Shown here: positions 17,546 to 25,258 of the stretch, piece after piece
Numbering within the stretch: position 1 is the first letter of the stretch
How the letters are laid out: every line of letters starts with the position of its first letter
Source: Curtobacterium sp. VKM Ac-2922
Lineage (GTDB): Bacteria > Actinomycetota > Actinomycetes > Actinomycetales > Microbacteriaceae
Length of the DNA stretch: 64,000 bases
Assembly: GCF_022815645.1 (NCBI RefSeq)
Contig: NZ_JALGRO010000015.1
Span: 31,232-95,231 of the forward strand
Direction: 5' to 3'
Made by a program: the position numbers and the translations under genes
Notes under the pieces: model-generated
Database searches by the model: none
The model's input: the letters and a program-made list of their open reading frames with translations, nothing else
Told to the model about the DNA's origin: nothing

Positions 17546-18439
17546 GTGCTGAGCGGACTCGCGGGGAGCGTGTTCCGGGTGGGGGCGGCCGTCGAACGCG
17601 CCGACGTGATCGCCCGGTTGCTCGACGCGTACCTGGCCAAGCCCGACGCGACGAGCGGCCCGGCAGACCCGGTGATCGCGCGGGAGCTCCGGGTCGTGGC
17701 CGGCGCGGCCGTGACCCCGCGTTCGGTGCTGGACGCCACCGCGACGCTCGAGCTGCTGGCGCTCGACCGGCACGAGCCCGCGTCGATCGCGAACGCGGTC
17801 GCCGTGGCGCGCGACGACGCCCGGCGTGCGCGTGACGTCGTCTCCACCGAGCTGTGGGACGCGCTCAACGTCACGCGCTCGCGGCTGCCGCGCAAGATCG
17901 CCGCCGGACGTGAACACGAGTTCCTGGCGTGGGTGCGGGAACGGAGCGCCCTGGCCGTGGGCGTCGTCGAGGGGGACGCCAGCCGCGACGAGGTCTGGGA
18001 GTTCTTCACGCTCGGTCGGTCGCTCGCACGGTGTGCCGCCACCGCACGGCTGCTGGCATCCGAGCTGCTCGACCCCGAGTCCGGGCGGTCGTGGGCGACC
18101 GCGCTGCGCGCGTGCGGTGTCGGCGAGGCCTTCCATCGCGAGGCCCGGCCGGGCGCACCGGCGTCGGAGGCTGCGGCGTTCCTGCTGCTCGACGGGCACT
18201 GTCCGCGGTCGGTGCTGTTCCTGACGCAGCGTGCCGAGGCGTGCCTGGCGGACGTGGCACCCGCGCTGGTGCCCGAGGGGCTCGCCGAGCTGCGGGAGGC
18301 GGGCGCGGCGCTCCGGACGATCCTGCCGGCAGACGCGGTCGAGGCGGCCCGCCCGGCCGGACGGCGACTCGCCTCGGTGGCGGACCGGGTGGCACGCGCG
18401 CTCGACGAGCACGTGTTCGCCGGGGCAGCCGCGGGCTGA
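17546..18439 (+). CDS. Alpha-E domain protein (DUF403 family)
   Basis: This 297-residue, almost wholly helical protein opens with LSGLAGSVFRVGAAVERADVIARLLDAYL, the typical alpha-E start (LSRxAExLFWxGRYxERAexxARLLD). The start is GTG 17546 with GCAGGAG at 5-bp spacing; the nearby ATG at 17532 meets a stop at once. Alpha-E genes usually sit beside a circularly permuted ATP-grasp gene and a transglutaminase-like gene, and neither is adjacent here. The function is unknown. Confidence 0.78.
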   Translation: MLSGLAGSVFRVGAAVERADVIARLLDAYLAKPDATSGPADPVIARELRVVAGAAVTPRSVLDATATLELLALDRHEPASIANAVAVARDDARRARDVVSTELWDALNVTRSRLPRKIAAGREHEFLAWVRERSALAVGVVEGDASRDEVWEFFTLGRSLARCAATARLLASELLDPESGRSWATALRACGVGEAFHREARPGAPASEAAAFLLLDGHCPRSVLFLTQRAEACLADVAPALVPEGLAELREAGAALRTILPADAVEAARPAGRRLASVADRVARALDEHVFAGAAAG

Positions 18440-18480
18440 GTGCGCCGGTCGGGCTGCGAATCCAGACGCGACCAGACGAC

Positions 18481-18522
18481 GGACAGGAGGCCCGGTGCCG
18501 GCCCGCACCGGGCCTCCTGTCC
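18481..18522. terminator. GGAGGC-family palindrome between converging genes
   Basis: GGACAGGAGGCCCGGTGC and GCACCGGGCCTCCTGTCC form an 18-bp perfect stem around CGGCCC. It lies between the alpha-E gene and the MFS gene, which converge, so it probably terminates both. There is no T-run. Confidence 0.7.
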
Positions 18523-18548
18523 GGGGGTGGTCGCGACCGGTCCGTGGG

Positions 18549-19895
18549 TCAGACGCCGCTGGAACGGCTGGAGACGGCCTCGTCGCGTGCCAGGTCCTGG
18601 CGGAGGGCGGCGCGAGCGGCACGCGGGCTGATCACCGGGATCGAGTGCGTGACGGCCAGGTGCAGGCGGGTGTCGGCGTCGTACCGCAGCCGGAAGTGCT
18701 GGTAGCGGACGAGCCAGACGAGCGCGATGGCGAGTGCCACGAACCCGGAGGCCGCACCGACGCCGATCGCCCAGCGGGGACCCCACGCATCGGCGATCGC
18801 GCCGACGATGGGCGCGCCGATCGGGGTGCCGCCCGCGAAGATCGCCATGTAGAGCGCCATCACACGACCGCGCATCGCGGGCTTCGTCGTGGTCTGCACC
18901 AGGGCGTTCGCGGTGGTCATGAACGTCAGCGACGCCAGGCCGACGAACATCAGCACGATCGCGAAGGACCAGTAGGTCGGGGCGAACGCGGCCGCGGTGC
19001 ACGCCAGGCCGAAGCCCGCACTGGCGACGACGAGCAGACGCATGCGGGGGCGCTCACGGCGGGCGGACAGCAGGGCGCCGAGCACGGAGCCGATCGCCAT
19101 GACGGAGTTGAGCAGGCCGAACTCGCCGGCGCCCTTGTGGAACTCGACGCGCGCCATGGTCGAGGTGAAGATGGGGAAGTTCACGCCGAACGTGCCGACG
19201 ACGAAGATCATGCAGAGCACGACGATGATGTCGGGGCGGGTGCGGACGTACCGGAAGCCCGCCAGGATCTGGCCCTTGCCGCGCTTTGCCCGGATGCGGT
19301 CGGCGAGCTGTTCCGGGTCCACGAACTTCAGGGCGCCGAGGACCGCGGCGAACGAGGCCGCGTTGATGATGAACACCCAGCCGGACCCGATCGCGGCGAT
19401 GAGCACGCCGGCGACGGCGGGGCCGATGAGCCGGGCGGCGTTGAACGACGCGGAGTTCAGCGCGACGGCGTTCGAGACGTGTTCGCCCGTGACGACGTCG
19501 GACACGAACGCCTGCCGGACCGGGGTGTCGAACGCGGCGACGATGCCGAGGGCCAGCGCGAACGTGTACAGCCACAGCAGGGTGGCGGTGTCCGTGACGA
19601 CCATGATCCCCAGGCCGAGCCCGAGCATGCCCATCAGGGCCTGGGTGACCATGAGCGTGCGGCGGCGATCGAAGCGGTCGGCCACCAGGCCGGTCCAGGG
19701 CAGCAGCACCAGCTGGGGGCCGAACTGCAGTGCCATCGTGATGCCGACCGCGATGGCGTTGTCGTGGGTGAGCTGCGTCAGGACGATCCAGTCCTGCGCG
19801 GTCCGCTGCATCCAGGTGCCGATGTTCGACACCAGGGCACCGGCGAACCAGATGCGGTAGTTGCGTCCCGACAGGGACCGGAACATGGCCGTCAC
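18549..19895 (-). CDS. MFS exporter of the EntS/DHA3 type
   Basis: This 448-residue protein has about 12 TM helices. It carries the MFS loop 2-3 motif GLVADRFDRRR near residue 67 and opens with FRSLSGRNYRIWFAGALVSNIGTWMQRTAQDWIV, typical of the EntS-like group. Its start overlaps the upstream marR-type gene by 4 bp, which suggests a drug or metabolite exporter under MarR control. The substrate is unknown. Confidence 0.86.
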   Translation of the reverse strand: MTAMFRSLSGRNYRIWFAGALVSNIGTWMQRTAQDWIVLTQLTHDNAIAVGITMALQFGPQLVLLPWTGLVADRFDRRRTLMVTQALMGMLGLGLGIMVVTDTATLLWLYTFALALGIVAAFDTPVRQAFVSDVVTGEHVSNAVALNSASFNAARLIGPAVAGVLIAAIGSGWVFIINAASFAAVLGALKFVDPEQLADRIRAKRGKGQILAGFRYVRTRPDIIVVLCMIFVVGTFGVNFPIFTSTMARVEFHKGAGEFGLLNSVMAIGSVLGALLSARRERPRMRLLVVASAGFGLACTAAAFAPTYWSFAIVLMFVGLASLTFMTTANALVQTTTKPAMRGRVMALYMAIFAGGTPIGAPIVGAIADAWGPRWAIGVGAASGFVALAIALVWLVRYQHFRLRYDADTRLHLAVTHSIPVISPRAARAALRQDLARDEAVSSRSSGV

Positions 19896-20326
19896 TGGTG
19901 GGCCAGCCTCCTCATGATCTCGGTGGCGTCGGTCAGGACGCGGCGTTCGGCGGGGGTGAGCACGGCGAGCTTCGGCGACAGCCAGTCGTCGCGGCGTCGG
20001 CGGGTCTCGACGACGAAGTCGGCCCCGGCCGGTGTCGCGCCGATGAGCACCTTGCGGCGGTCGTCGCCGTGGTCGCCCTTGGACACCAGACCGCGGTCGA
20101 TGAGCGCCGCGACCGTCTTGGTCATGGACGGGGGTGTCACGCCGTCGCCGCGGCTGAGGTCGGCGAGGGTCATCGGTCCGTCGCGGTGCAGTCGAGCGAG
20201 GGCCGAGAACATCGCGTCGCTGACGCTCGAGTCGGCCTTCTGTGCACGCAGGGTGCGCGAGAGCCGGTTCACCGCGACGCGCAGATCCGTGCTGAGCGAC
20301 GGGTGCGGCGCGCTGGTCGTCGTCAC
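19892..20326 (-). CDS. MarR-family regulator of the adjacent MFS exporter
   Basis: This 144-residue MarR protein has the wing and recognition helix LSRGDGVTPPSMTKTVAALIDRGLVSKGDHGDDRRK at about 60-95. It is the first gene of a coupled pair with the exporter (4-bp overlap), the usual arrangement for ligand-induced efflux. An AGTTC/GAACT repeat lies 21-37 bp upstream. Confidence 0.87.
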   Translation of the reverse strand: MTTTSAPHPSLSTDLRVAVNRLSRTLRAQKADSSVSDAMFSALARLHRDGPMTLADLSRGDGVTPPSMTKTVAALIDRGLVSKGDHGDDRRKVLIGATPAGADFVVETRRRRDDWLSPKLAVLTPAERRVLTDATEIMRRLAHQ

Positions 20327-20346
20327 GGTCGTTAGCCTACCTCATT

Positions 20347-20363
20347 AGTTCAGCGAACGAACT
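20347..20363. promoter_or_regulatory. Putative MarR operator AGTTC-N7-GAACT
   Basis: AGTTCAGCGAACGAACT is a short inverted repeat in an AT-richer stretch directly upstream of the marR-type start, and also lies between this operon and the divergent SDR gene. Its arms are only 5 bp, so confidence is modest. Confidence 0.4.
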
Positions 20364-20450
20364 GGTTGGGGTCGGAATGCCGAGTGGAGGAGTATCGTTC
20401 CCCGCATAGGCAACAGGTGTTGTCCACAGCTGAGCAGAGAGAAGCACACA

Positions 20451-21203
20451 ATGTCCGAGTTCGAGGGCAAGGTCGCCATCGTCACCGGTGGCGGCAGCGG
20501 CATCGGCGAAGCCATCGCGAAGGAGCTCGCGGCAGCGGGCGCGAAGGTCGTCGTCACCGACATCAAGCTCGACGGCGCCCAGCGCGTCGTCGCGTCGATC
20601 GAGGGAGCGGGCGGCACCGCGGTCGCGTTCGAGGCGAACTCGGCCGTCGCCGCCGACGACGAGCGCATGGTCCGGTTCGCGGTCGACACCTACGGCGCAC
20701 TGCACCTCGCCGTGAACAACGCCGGCATCGGCGCTGCACCCCAGCCGATCGGCGAGTACGACATCGCCGCGTGGGACCGCGTGCGGTCGGTCGACCTGGA
20801 CGGCGTCTTCTACGGCATGCGCTACGAGATCCCCGCGATGCTGGCCGCCGGTGGTGGGGCGATCGTCAACATGTCGAGCGTTCTCGGCTCGGTCGGCCTC
20901 GCGCAGAACGCCGCCTACGTGGCATCGAAGCACGCGCTGGTCGGTCTGACCAAGGTCGCCGCGCTCGAGTACACGTCACAGGGCGTCCGCACGAACGCCG
21001 TCGGCCCGGGCTTCATCGACACCCCGCTCGTGCGCTCGTCGCTGTCGGCCGATGCGCTGTCGGCGCTCGAGTCCGAGCACGCGGCCGGTCGGCTCGGCAC
21101 CGACGCCGAGGTCGCGGCGCTCGTGCTGTTCCTGCTGAGCGACAAGGCCTCGTTCATCTCGGGCAGCTACCACCTGGTGGACGGCGGCTACTCCGCCCAC
21201 TGA
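20451..21203 (+). CDS. Short-chain dehydrogenase/reductase (classical SDR)
   Basis: This 250-residue protein has the cofactor motif TGGGSGIG at 12-19, NNAG near 89, catalytic Ser (MSSVLGS near 142), and YVASK (Tyr/Lys) near 156. Asp41 after the second strand favours NAD. It ends with the usual SGSYHLVDGGYSAH. The substrate is unknown. It is divergent from the marR/MFS operon. Confidence 0.9.
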   Translation: MSEFEGKVAIVTGGGSGIGEAIAKELAAAGAKVVVTDIKLDGAQRVVASIEGAGGTAVAFEANSAVAADDERMVRFAVDTYGALHLAVNNAGIGAAPQPIGEYDIAAWDRVRSVDLDGVFYGMRYEIPAMLAAGGGAIVNMSSVLGSVGLAQNAAYVASKHALVGLTKVAALEYTSQGVRTNAVGPGFIDTPLVRSSLSADALSALESEHAAGRLGTDAEVAALVLFLLSDKASFISGSYHLVDGGYSAH

Positions 21204-21213
21204 CGCGGGGGTC

Positions 21214-21273
21214 CGGACAGGAGGCCCTGCGCACGTCCCCGACGTCGGGGACGTGCGCAGGGCCTCCTGTCCG
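21214..21273. terminator. Perfect 60-bp palindrome between converging genes
   Basis: The 30-bp left arm begins CGGACAGGAGGCCCTGCGC and is followed by its exact reverse complement. It is the longest perfect palindrome in the window. It lies between the SDR and acetamidase genes, which converge. The outer arm matches the family, while the inner 38 bp is unique to this copy. Confidence 0.72.
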
Positions 21274-21299
21274 TCCGCCGGTTGCGTCGCCGGGCCGAC

Positions 21300-22229
21300 T
21301 CACCGGGTGATCGCGTCGTGGGGCAGCAGCGCGTGCACGCCCCACGTGCGGTTCGCCACCTGGGTCACCCGCATGCTGACGGTGACGCTGGCCATCGCCA
21401 GGGCCTCGGCGCGGGTGATGTCGTGCTCACCGGCGATCCAGTCGACCACGGCGTCGAGCGCGGTCGTCGTGGCGGTGTTCAGGTCGGCGTCGAACCCGAA
21501 CGTGATCCGTCCGGCCGGAGTGTCGGCGTGGATGCCGGCGACGGGGGCCGGGTCCAGCAGCGCGAGCGTCATCGTGGTGGTCATCCCGCACTCGACCGCG
21601 GTGCCCGAGACCTCGCCGTCGCCCTGGGCCGCGTGGCCGTCCCCGACCGACAGCAGCGCGTCGGGCACGGTGACGGGCAGGTACAGCGTCGCGCCGGCCA
21701 CGAGCTCGCGGCAGTCGATGTTGCCGCCGCCGACCGGCCGCGGCGGGATCGTCGAGTGCTCGCCAGTGGGTTCCGGCGGCAGCCCGACCACGCCGAGGAA
21801 CGGCGCCGTGCGGACGCCCAGCCCGAGCTGGTTGCGTGCGGTCCCGGCGGCAGCGTCGACCTCCCACAGCAGCGGTCCGCGCGACGCCGGGTCCGTCAGC
21901 CCGAGCGCCCGGGTGACCGGGCTGTCCACGCCGCCGGACGCCGTGTAGCCCCAGTCGTCCGGCACCAGGTCGTCGAAGCGGACGGCGAGCACCTGCCCGG
22001 GCCGGGCACCGGTCACGGCGATCGGCCCGACCAGGCAGTGGCCGCGTCGCGAGGGGATGAGCGTCGGCGCCTCGGCACCGGCCTCGGCCAACCGCTCGGT
22101 GTAGCCGGCGGCGTTGAGCGTCCGGACGGTCACGGTGTCACCCGGTCCGACGCGGAGCACGGGCGCGCGCTCCGCGTCGAACACGTCGGCGACGGTGTCG
22201 GACGAGGCATCGATCCTGTGGTGGGTCAC
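21300..22229 (-). CDS. Acetamidase/formamidase-family hydrolase
   Basis: This 309-residue protein has FmdA-family features: the early VTVRTLNAAGY, GPIAVTGARPGQVLAVRFDDL, the NIDCREL segment and the GDGHAAQGDGEVSGTAVE motif that binds metal in this family. It probably releases ammonia from a small amide. The start ATG is at 22227-22229. No dedicated regulator or transporter is adjacent. Confidence 0.87.
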   Translation of the reverse strand: MTHHRIDASSDTVADVFDAERAPVLRVGPGDTVTVRTLNAAGYTERLAEAGAEAPTLIPSRRGHCLVGPIAVTGARPGQVLAVRFDDLVPDDWGYTASGGVDSPVTRALGLTDPASRGPLLWEVDAAAGTARNQLGLGVRTAPFLGVVGLPPEPTGEHSTIPPRPVGGGNIDCRELVAGATLYLPVTVPDALLSVGDGHAAQGDGEVSGTAVECGMTTTMTLALLDPAPVAGIHADTPAGRITFGFDADLNTATTTALDAVVDWIAGEHDITRAEALAMASVTVSMRVTQVANRTWGVHALLPHDAITR

Positions 22230-22267
22230 CCGTCGATCCTGTCAGGCGGGTGACCCGGCGGGTCCCG

Positions 22268-22540
22268 CTACTGGTGGAACTGCGGGATCGTCAGCCAGAT
22301 CCCGTACAGCACCGCAGCGGCGCACAGCGCGAAGCACACGACCGCGGCGGCCATCGCTCCGAGCGGCGTCGTGCCGGAGCGCGGGGTCTCCTCCGAGTAC
22401 TGGGTGCGCTCGCCGCCGGCGTCGGCGGGCTGTCCGGTGCTCAGGAAGCGCAGACCGAGCGTGTAGAGCAGCACCACGCCGACGGCGGCCACGAAGCCGA
22501 CGCCCGCTACCGTGCCGATGGCCCCGAAGTCGATGGTCAT
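22268..22540 (-). CDS. Small membrane protein downstream of pit
   Basis: This 90-residue protein has two TM helices (VGFVAAVGVVLLYTLGLRFL and GAMAAAVVCFALCAAAVLYGIWL) separated by a hydrophilic loop. It lies 11 bp after the phosphate transporter gene on the same strand, so it is cotranscribed and may be an accessory subunit. The family is not recognised. Confidence 0.72.
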   Translation of the reverse strand: MTIDFGAIGTVAGVGFVAAVGVVLLYTLGLRFLSTGQPADAGGERTQYSEETPRSGTTPLGAMAAAVVCFALCAAAVLYGIWLTIPQFHQ

Positions 22541-22551
22541 CGTCGTGCCTC

Positions 22552-23697
22552 TCAGTTCTTCGTGGCGGCCACGGGCTCGCGCTCCGTGGTGCCCTCGTGG
22601 ATGTCGGCGGCCGAGATCGGCTTGCGCTTGGCCAGGGCGTAGAACGTCAGGCCGGCTGCGAGTGCCAGGACCGCGACGAGCACGAGCCCGATCACCGAGG
22701 TCGAGGCCAGCCATGTGGCAAGACCGCCGACCAGTGCGGCGGCGGGGAGCGTGATCACCCAGGCGATCACGATGCGACCGACGACGCCCCAGTGCACGTC
22801 GGCGAGCTTCTTGCCGAGGCCGGAGCCGACGACCGAGCCACTGGTGACGTGGGTGGTCGAGAGCGCGAAGCCCAGGTGCGACGACACCAGGATCGTCGCC
22901 GCGGAGCTGGTCTCGGCCGCGAAGCCCTGCGGGGACTGCACGTCCGAGATCTTCTTGCCGACGGTCTGCATGATGCGCCAGCCGCCCATGTAGGTGCCGA
23001 GGGCGATCGCGAGTCCGCAGGCCAGGATCACCCAGAGCGCGGGGCCGGTGCCGGCGTCCTGGTAGTTCGCGGTGATGAGGGTCAGTGTGATGACACCCAT
23101 CGTCTTCTGCGCGTCGTTGGTGCCGTGCGCGAGCGACACGAGCGAGGCGGAGATCGTCTGGCCGTGCCGGAAGCCGGTGGCCGCACCGTGCGTCGTCGCG
23201 TTCTTCGTGAGCCGGTAGGCGATGAACGTCGCGACGAGGGCGATCACGCCCGCGATCACCGGCGACAGCAGTGCCGGCAGCACGACCTTCGACACGACGG
23301 TCGCCCAGTCGACGGAGTTGAGCCCGGCGCCGATGATCGACGCACCGATCAGCCCGCCGAACAGAGCGTGGGTGGACGACGACGGCAGGCCGAAGTACCA
23401 GGTGGCGAGGTTCCACAGCACGGCCCCGACCAGTCCGGCGAAGATCATCGTCGGGCTGATGTGGATGCCGTCCTGGCCCTCGCGGATGATGCCCTGCGAG
23501 ACGGTCTTGGCGACCTCGGTGGACAGGAACGCGCCGACCAGGTTCAGGACGGCGGAGATGAGCACGGCGGTCCGGGGCTTGAGCGCCCCGGTTGCGACCG
23601 ACGTGGCCATGGCGTTGGCGGTGTCGTGGAACCCGTTCGTGAAGTCGAACACGAGGGCCACCACGATCACGAGCACGACGATGACGAGGACGTCCAT
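22552..23697 (-). CDS. pit: Low-affinity inorganic phosphate transporter, PiT family
   Basis: This 381-residue protein carries both PiT signature repeats: FDFTNGFHDTANAMATSVATGAL near the N-terminus, and SLAHGTNDAQKTMGVI plus SSHLGFALSTTHVTSGSVVG later. It has about ten TM helices and probably imports metal-phosphate with protons. A PHO-box-like direct repeat lies 34-51 bp upstream of its start. The small membrane gene follows in the same operon. Confidence 0.92.
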   Translation of the reverse strand: MDVLVIVVLVIVVALVFDFTNGFHDTANAMATSVATGALKPRTAVLISAVLNLVGAFLSTEVAKTVSQGIIREGQDGIHISPTMIFAGLVGAVLWNLATWYFGLPSSSTHALFGGLIGASIIGAGLNSVDWATVVSKVVLPALLSPVIAGVIALVATFIAYRLTKNATTHGAATGFRHGQTISASLVSLAHGTNDAQKTMGVITLTLITANYQDAGTGPALWVILACGLAIALGTYMGGWRIMQTVGKKISDVQSPQGFAAETSSAATILVSSHLGFALSTTHVTSGSVVGSGLGKKLADVHWGVVGRIVIAWVITLPAAALVGGLATWLASTSVIGLVLVAVLALAAGLTFYALAKRKPISAADIHEGTTEREPVAATKN

Positions 23698-23730
23698 GGC
23701 GGTGACGCTAGGCCCGGGCGTGAGCGGCCG

Positions 23731-23748
23731 GGTGAACGCAGGGTGAAC
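23731..23748 (-). promoter_or_regulatory. PHO-box-like direct repeat upstream of pit
   Basis: On the minus strand GTTCACC occurs twice with exactly 11-bp periodicity (23748-23742 and 23737-23731): GTTCACCCTGC then GTTCACCCGGC. Actinobacterial PhoP boxes are 11-bp direct repeats beginning GTTCACC, and the site faces the phosphate transporter gene. PhoP control is therefore inferred. The hydrolase gene on the other side could also be affected. Confidence 0.62.
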
Positions 23749-23776
23749 AGGTGCGCGGGTCTGCCAAGATGCTCAC

Positions 23777-24646
23777 GTGCCGACCTACTCAGCTGCCCGC
23801 GGCGATGCGTCGTTCGTCGATCCGCACGGGATCGAGATCGTGTACTCGACCTGGCGTGCGGGGCGGCCCAAGGGCGTCGTGCAGATCGCCCACGGCGTCG
23901 GCGAGTACGCCCTGCGGTACGAGCGGCTGGCGCAGGACCTGGTCCGTGCCGGGTACACGGTCGTCGCGAACGACCACCGCGGGCACGGGCGCACCGGCCT
24001 GGCCCAGTGGGACGGCGACCACGCCAAGCTCGGCCGGCTGGGCCCCGGCGGGTTGCGTGCCGCGATCGCCGCCGTCGAGCAGACCTCGCGCATCGCCCGG
24101 CAGGAGACCCCCGGCGTGCCGCTGGTGCTGCTCGGACACTCGCTGGGATCGCTGATGGCGCAGCGGATCGTCAACACGACCAGCCGTGCCTACGACGGGG
24201 TGGTCCTGTCTGCCACCGCGTACCGGCTGCCCGGCACGATGAACAGCGGCGACCTGAACCGCCGGCACGCAGCGCTCGGCCCGACCCGGTTCGAGTGGCT
24301 CAGCCGCGACCGGGCGATCGTCGACGCGATGGCCGCCGACCCGCTCGTGGTCGACGCGAACGTCGTCAAGCTGTTCGGCGTGGTCGACGCCCTGCGGCTG
24401 CTCGGCGTCCCGCGACGGCACATCGAGCACGACGTCCCGATGCTGCTGCAGGTCGGCTCCGAGGACAGCCTGGGCGGCCCGCGCTCGGTCGAACGGCTCG
24501 CGAAGGCCTACCGGGGTCGCGGCGGGCTGAGCGACGTGACCGTCCACGTGTACGAGGGTGCCCGGCACGAGATCTACAACGAGACCAACCGCGACGAGGT
24601 CGTGGCCGACCTGGTGACGTGGCTCGGTCGGGTCGTCGGTCGTTGA
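23777..24646 (+). CDS. Alpha/beta hydrolase, monoacylglycerol-lipase-like
   Basis: This 289-residue protein has a serine-hydrolase fold: HGVGEYALRYERLAQDL near 40, NDHRGHGRTG near 66, the nucleophile elbow GHSLGS near 117-122, and a late His in GARHEIYNE. The HGxxEyxxRY pattern is typical of monoacylglycerol lipases and lysophospholipases. The start is GTG 23777. It is divergent from pit. Confidence 0.85.
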   Translation: MPTYSAARGDASFVDPHGIEIVYSTWRAGRPKGVVQIAHGVGEYALRYERLAQDLVRAGYTVVANDHRGHGRTGLAQWDGDHAKLGRLGPGGLRAAIAAVEQTSRIARQETPGVPLVLLGHSLGSLMAQRIVNTTSRAYDGVVLSATAYRLPGTMNSGDLNRRHAALGPTRFEWLSRDRAIVDAMAADPLVVDANVVKLFGVVDALRLLGVPRRHIEHDVPMLLQVGSEDSLGGPRSVERLAKAYRGRGGLSDVTVHVYEGARHEIYNETNRDEVVADLVTWLGRVVGR

Positions 24647-24758
24647 CCGTGCCCGACCGGACGGCCACCGCGGTCACCCTCGGATGGTTCGTCATCCGCC
24701 GCGCGCACGCCCCGGGCCGCGACGTGTGACGGAACGCGACCGGCGGTGACCATGGACC

Positions 24759-24800
24759 GGACTGGAGGCGCATGGCGGCGCCGCCACGCGCCTCCAGTCC
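24759..24800. terminator. GGAGGC-family palindrome after the hydrolase gene
   Basis: GGACTGGAGGCGC...GCGCCTCCAGTCC forms a 42-bp palindrome with a GGCGGCGCCGCC centre and one A/C mismatch. Its arms and centre closely match the copy at 45251-45298. It lies about 110 bp after the hydrolase stop. Confidence 0.68.
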
Positions 24801-25110
24801 GATGCGTGCCAGGCCACCCAGCGGCACGTGCTCAGGGCGGGCACCAGAGCGCCCAGCGCGCGGTCCACAGCGCGAAGAACGGCGACGAAGTCACCGGTCA
24901 CCTGACCGACAGGCTGGACCGGTGGCCATCGCCCGGATGAGCCGCGCAGACATCGACTCCGACCGGTGCCAACACGTCGAGCCTCGCCTGGTGTCTTGTC
25001 TCGTGCTCGGGGCGCGGTCCGTGGCTGGAAAAAGAATAACATTTGCCAGCTATTCCGGCTCATCCCGATCGTGCTAACTTCTTTTGCATCACGCGAAAGG
25101 GGGTGATCAC
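24801..25110 (+). promoter_or_regulatory. Non-coding leader and promoter region of the peptide/P450 operon
   Basis: No convincing gene lies between 24801 and 25110. The part from 25025 on is unusually AT-rich (GGAAAAAGAATAACATTTGCC) and holds small inverted repeats GCTGG/CCAGC and GAATA/TATTC. It ends in GAAAGGGGGTGATC at 25095-25108, which matches the consensus complement of the 16S rRNA tail at 13 of 14 bases. A promoter in 25040-25080 is likely, but its hexamers cannot be fixed by eye. Confidence 0.5.
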
Positions 25111-25197
25111 ATGGCAATCCTGAAGAACTCGGTGCGTTCTGCGATGGCGCGATCCTTTGGTCGATTCAAGTACCGCAATCAGTACGGCGGACTGTGA
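25111..25197 (+). CDS. Candidate RiPP precursor peptide, 28 residues
   Basis: This short ORF is preceded by an almost full-length Shine-Dalgarno sequence two bases before ATG, implying very strong translation. The N-terminal half is a cationic, probably helical leader containing Lys5, Arg9 and Arg14. The C-terminal part, FGRFKYRNQYGGL, holds four aromatic residues (Phe16, Phe19, Tyr21, Tyr25) and no Cys, Asp or Glu. A 16-bp hairpin and then a cytochrome P450 gene follow. P450-modified RiPPs (atropopeptides, biarylitides, cittilins) have just this layout of a tiny precursor plus a P450 that cross-links aromatic side chains. It could instead be a regulatory leader ORF. The core boundary is unknown. 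Confidence 0.65.
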   Translation: MAILKNSVRSAMARSFGRFKYRNQYGGL

Positions 25198-25203
25198 TCC
25201 TCG

Positions 25204-25238
25204 TGTCGACCCGAGCGGATCTTCCGCTCGGGTCGACA
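25204..25238 (+). promoter_or_regulatory. 16-bp perfect hairpin between peptide gene and P450 gene
   Basis: TGTCGACCCGAGCGGA pairs exactly with TCCGCTCGGGTCGACA around the loop TCT, starting 6 bp after the peptide stop. No T-run follows. In RiPP operons such hairpins act as partial terminators or RNA stabilisers that keep precursor expression above that of the enzymes. The stem ends 6 bp before the P450 ribosome site. It is unrelated in sequence to the GGAGGC palindromes. Confidence 0.72.
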
Positions 25239-25258
25239 TACTTCGAGAAAGGCACGTC

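Noticed and set aside
25157..25258. Upstream extension of the P450 frame from TTG 25157
   Set aside because: It would overlap the peptide gene and translate through the 16-bp hairpin. GTG 25259 has a well-placed GAGAAAGG.
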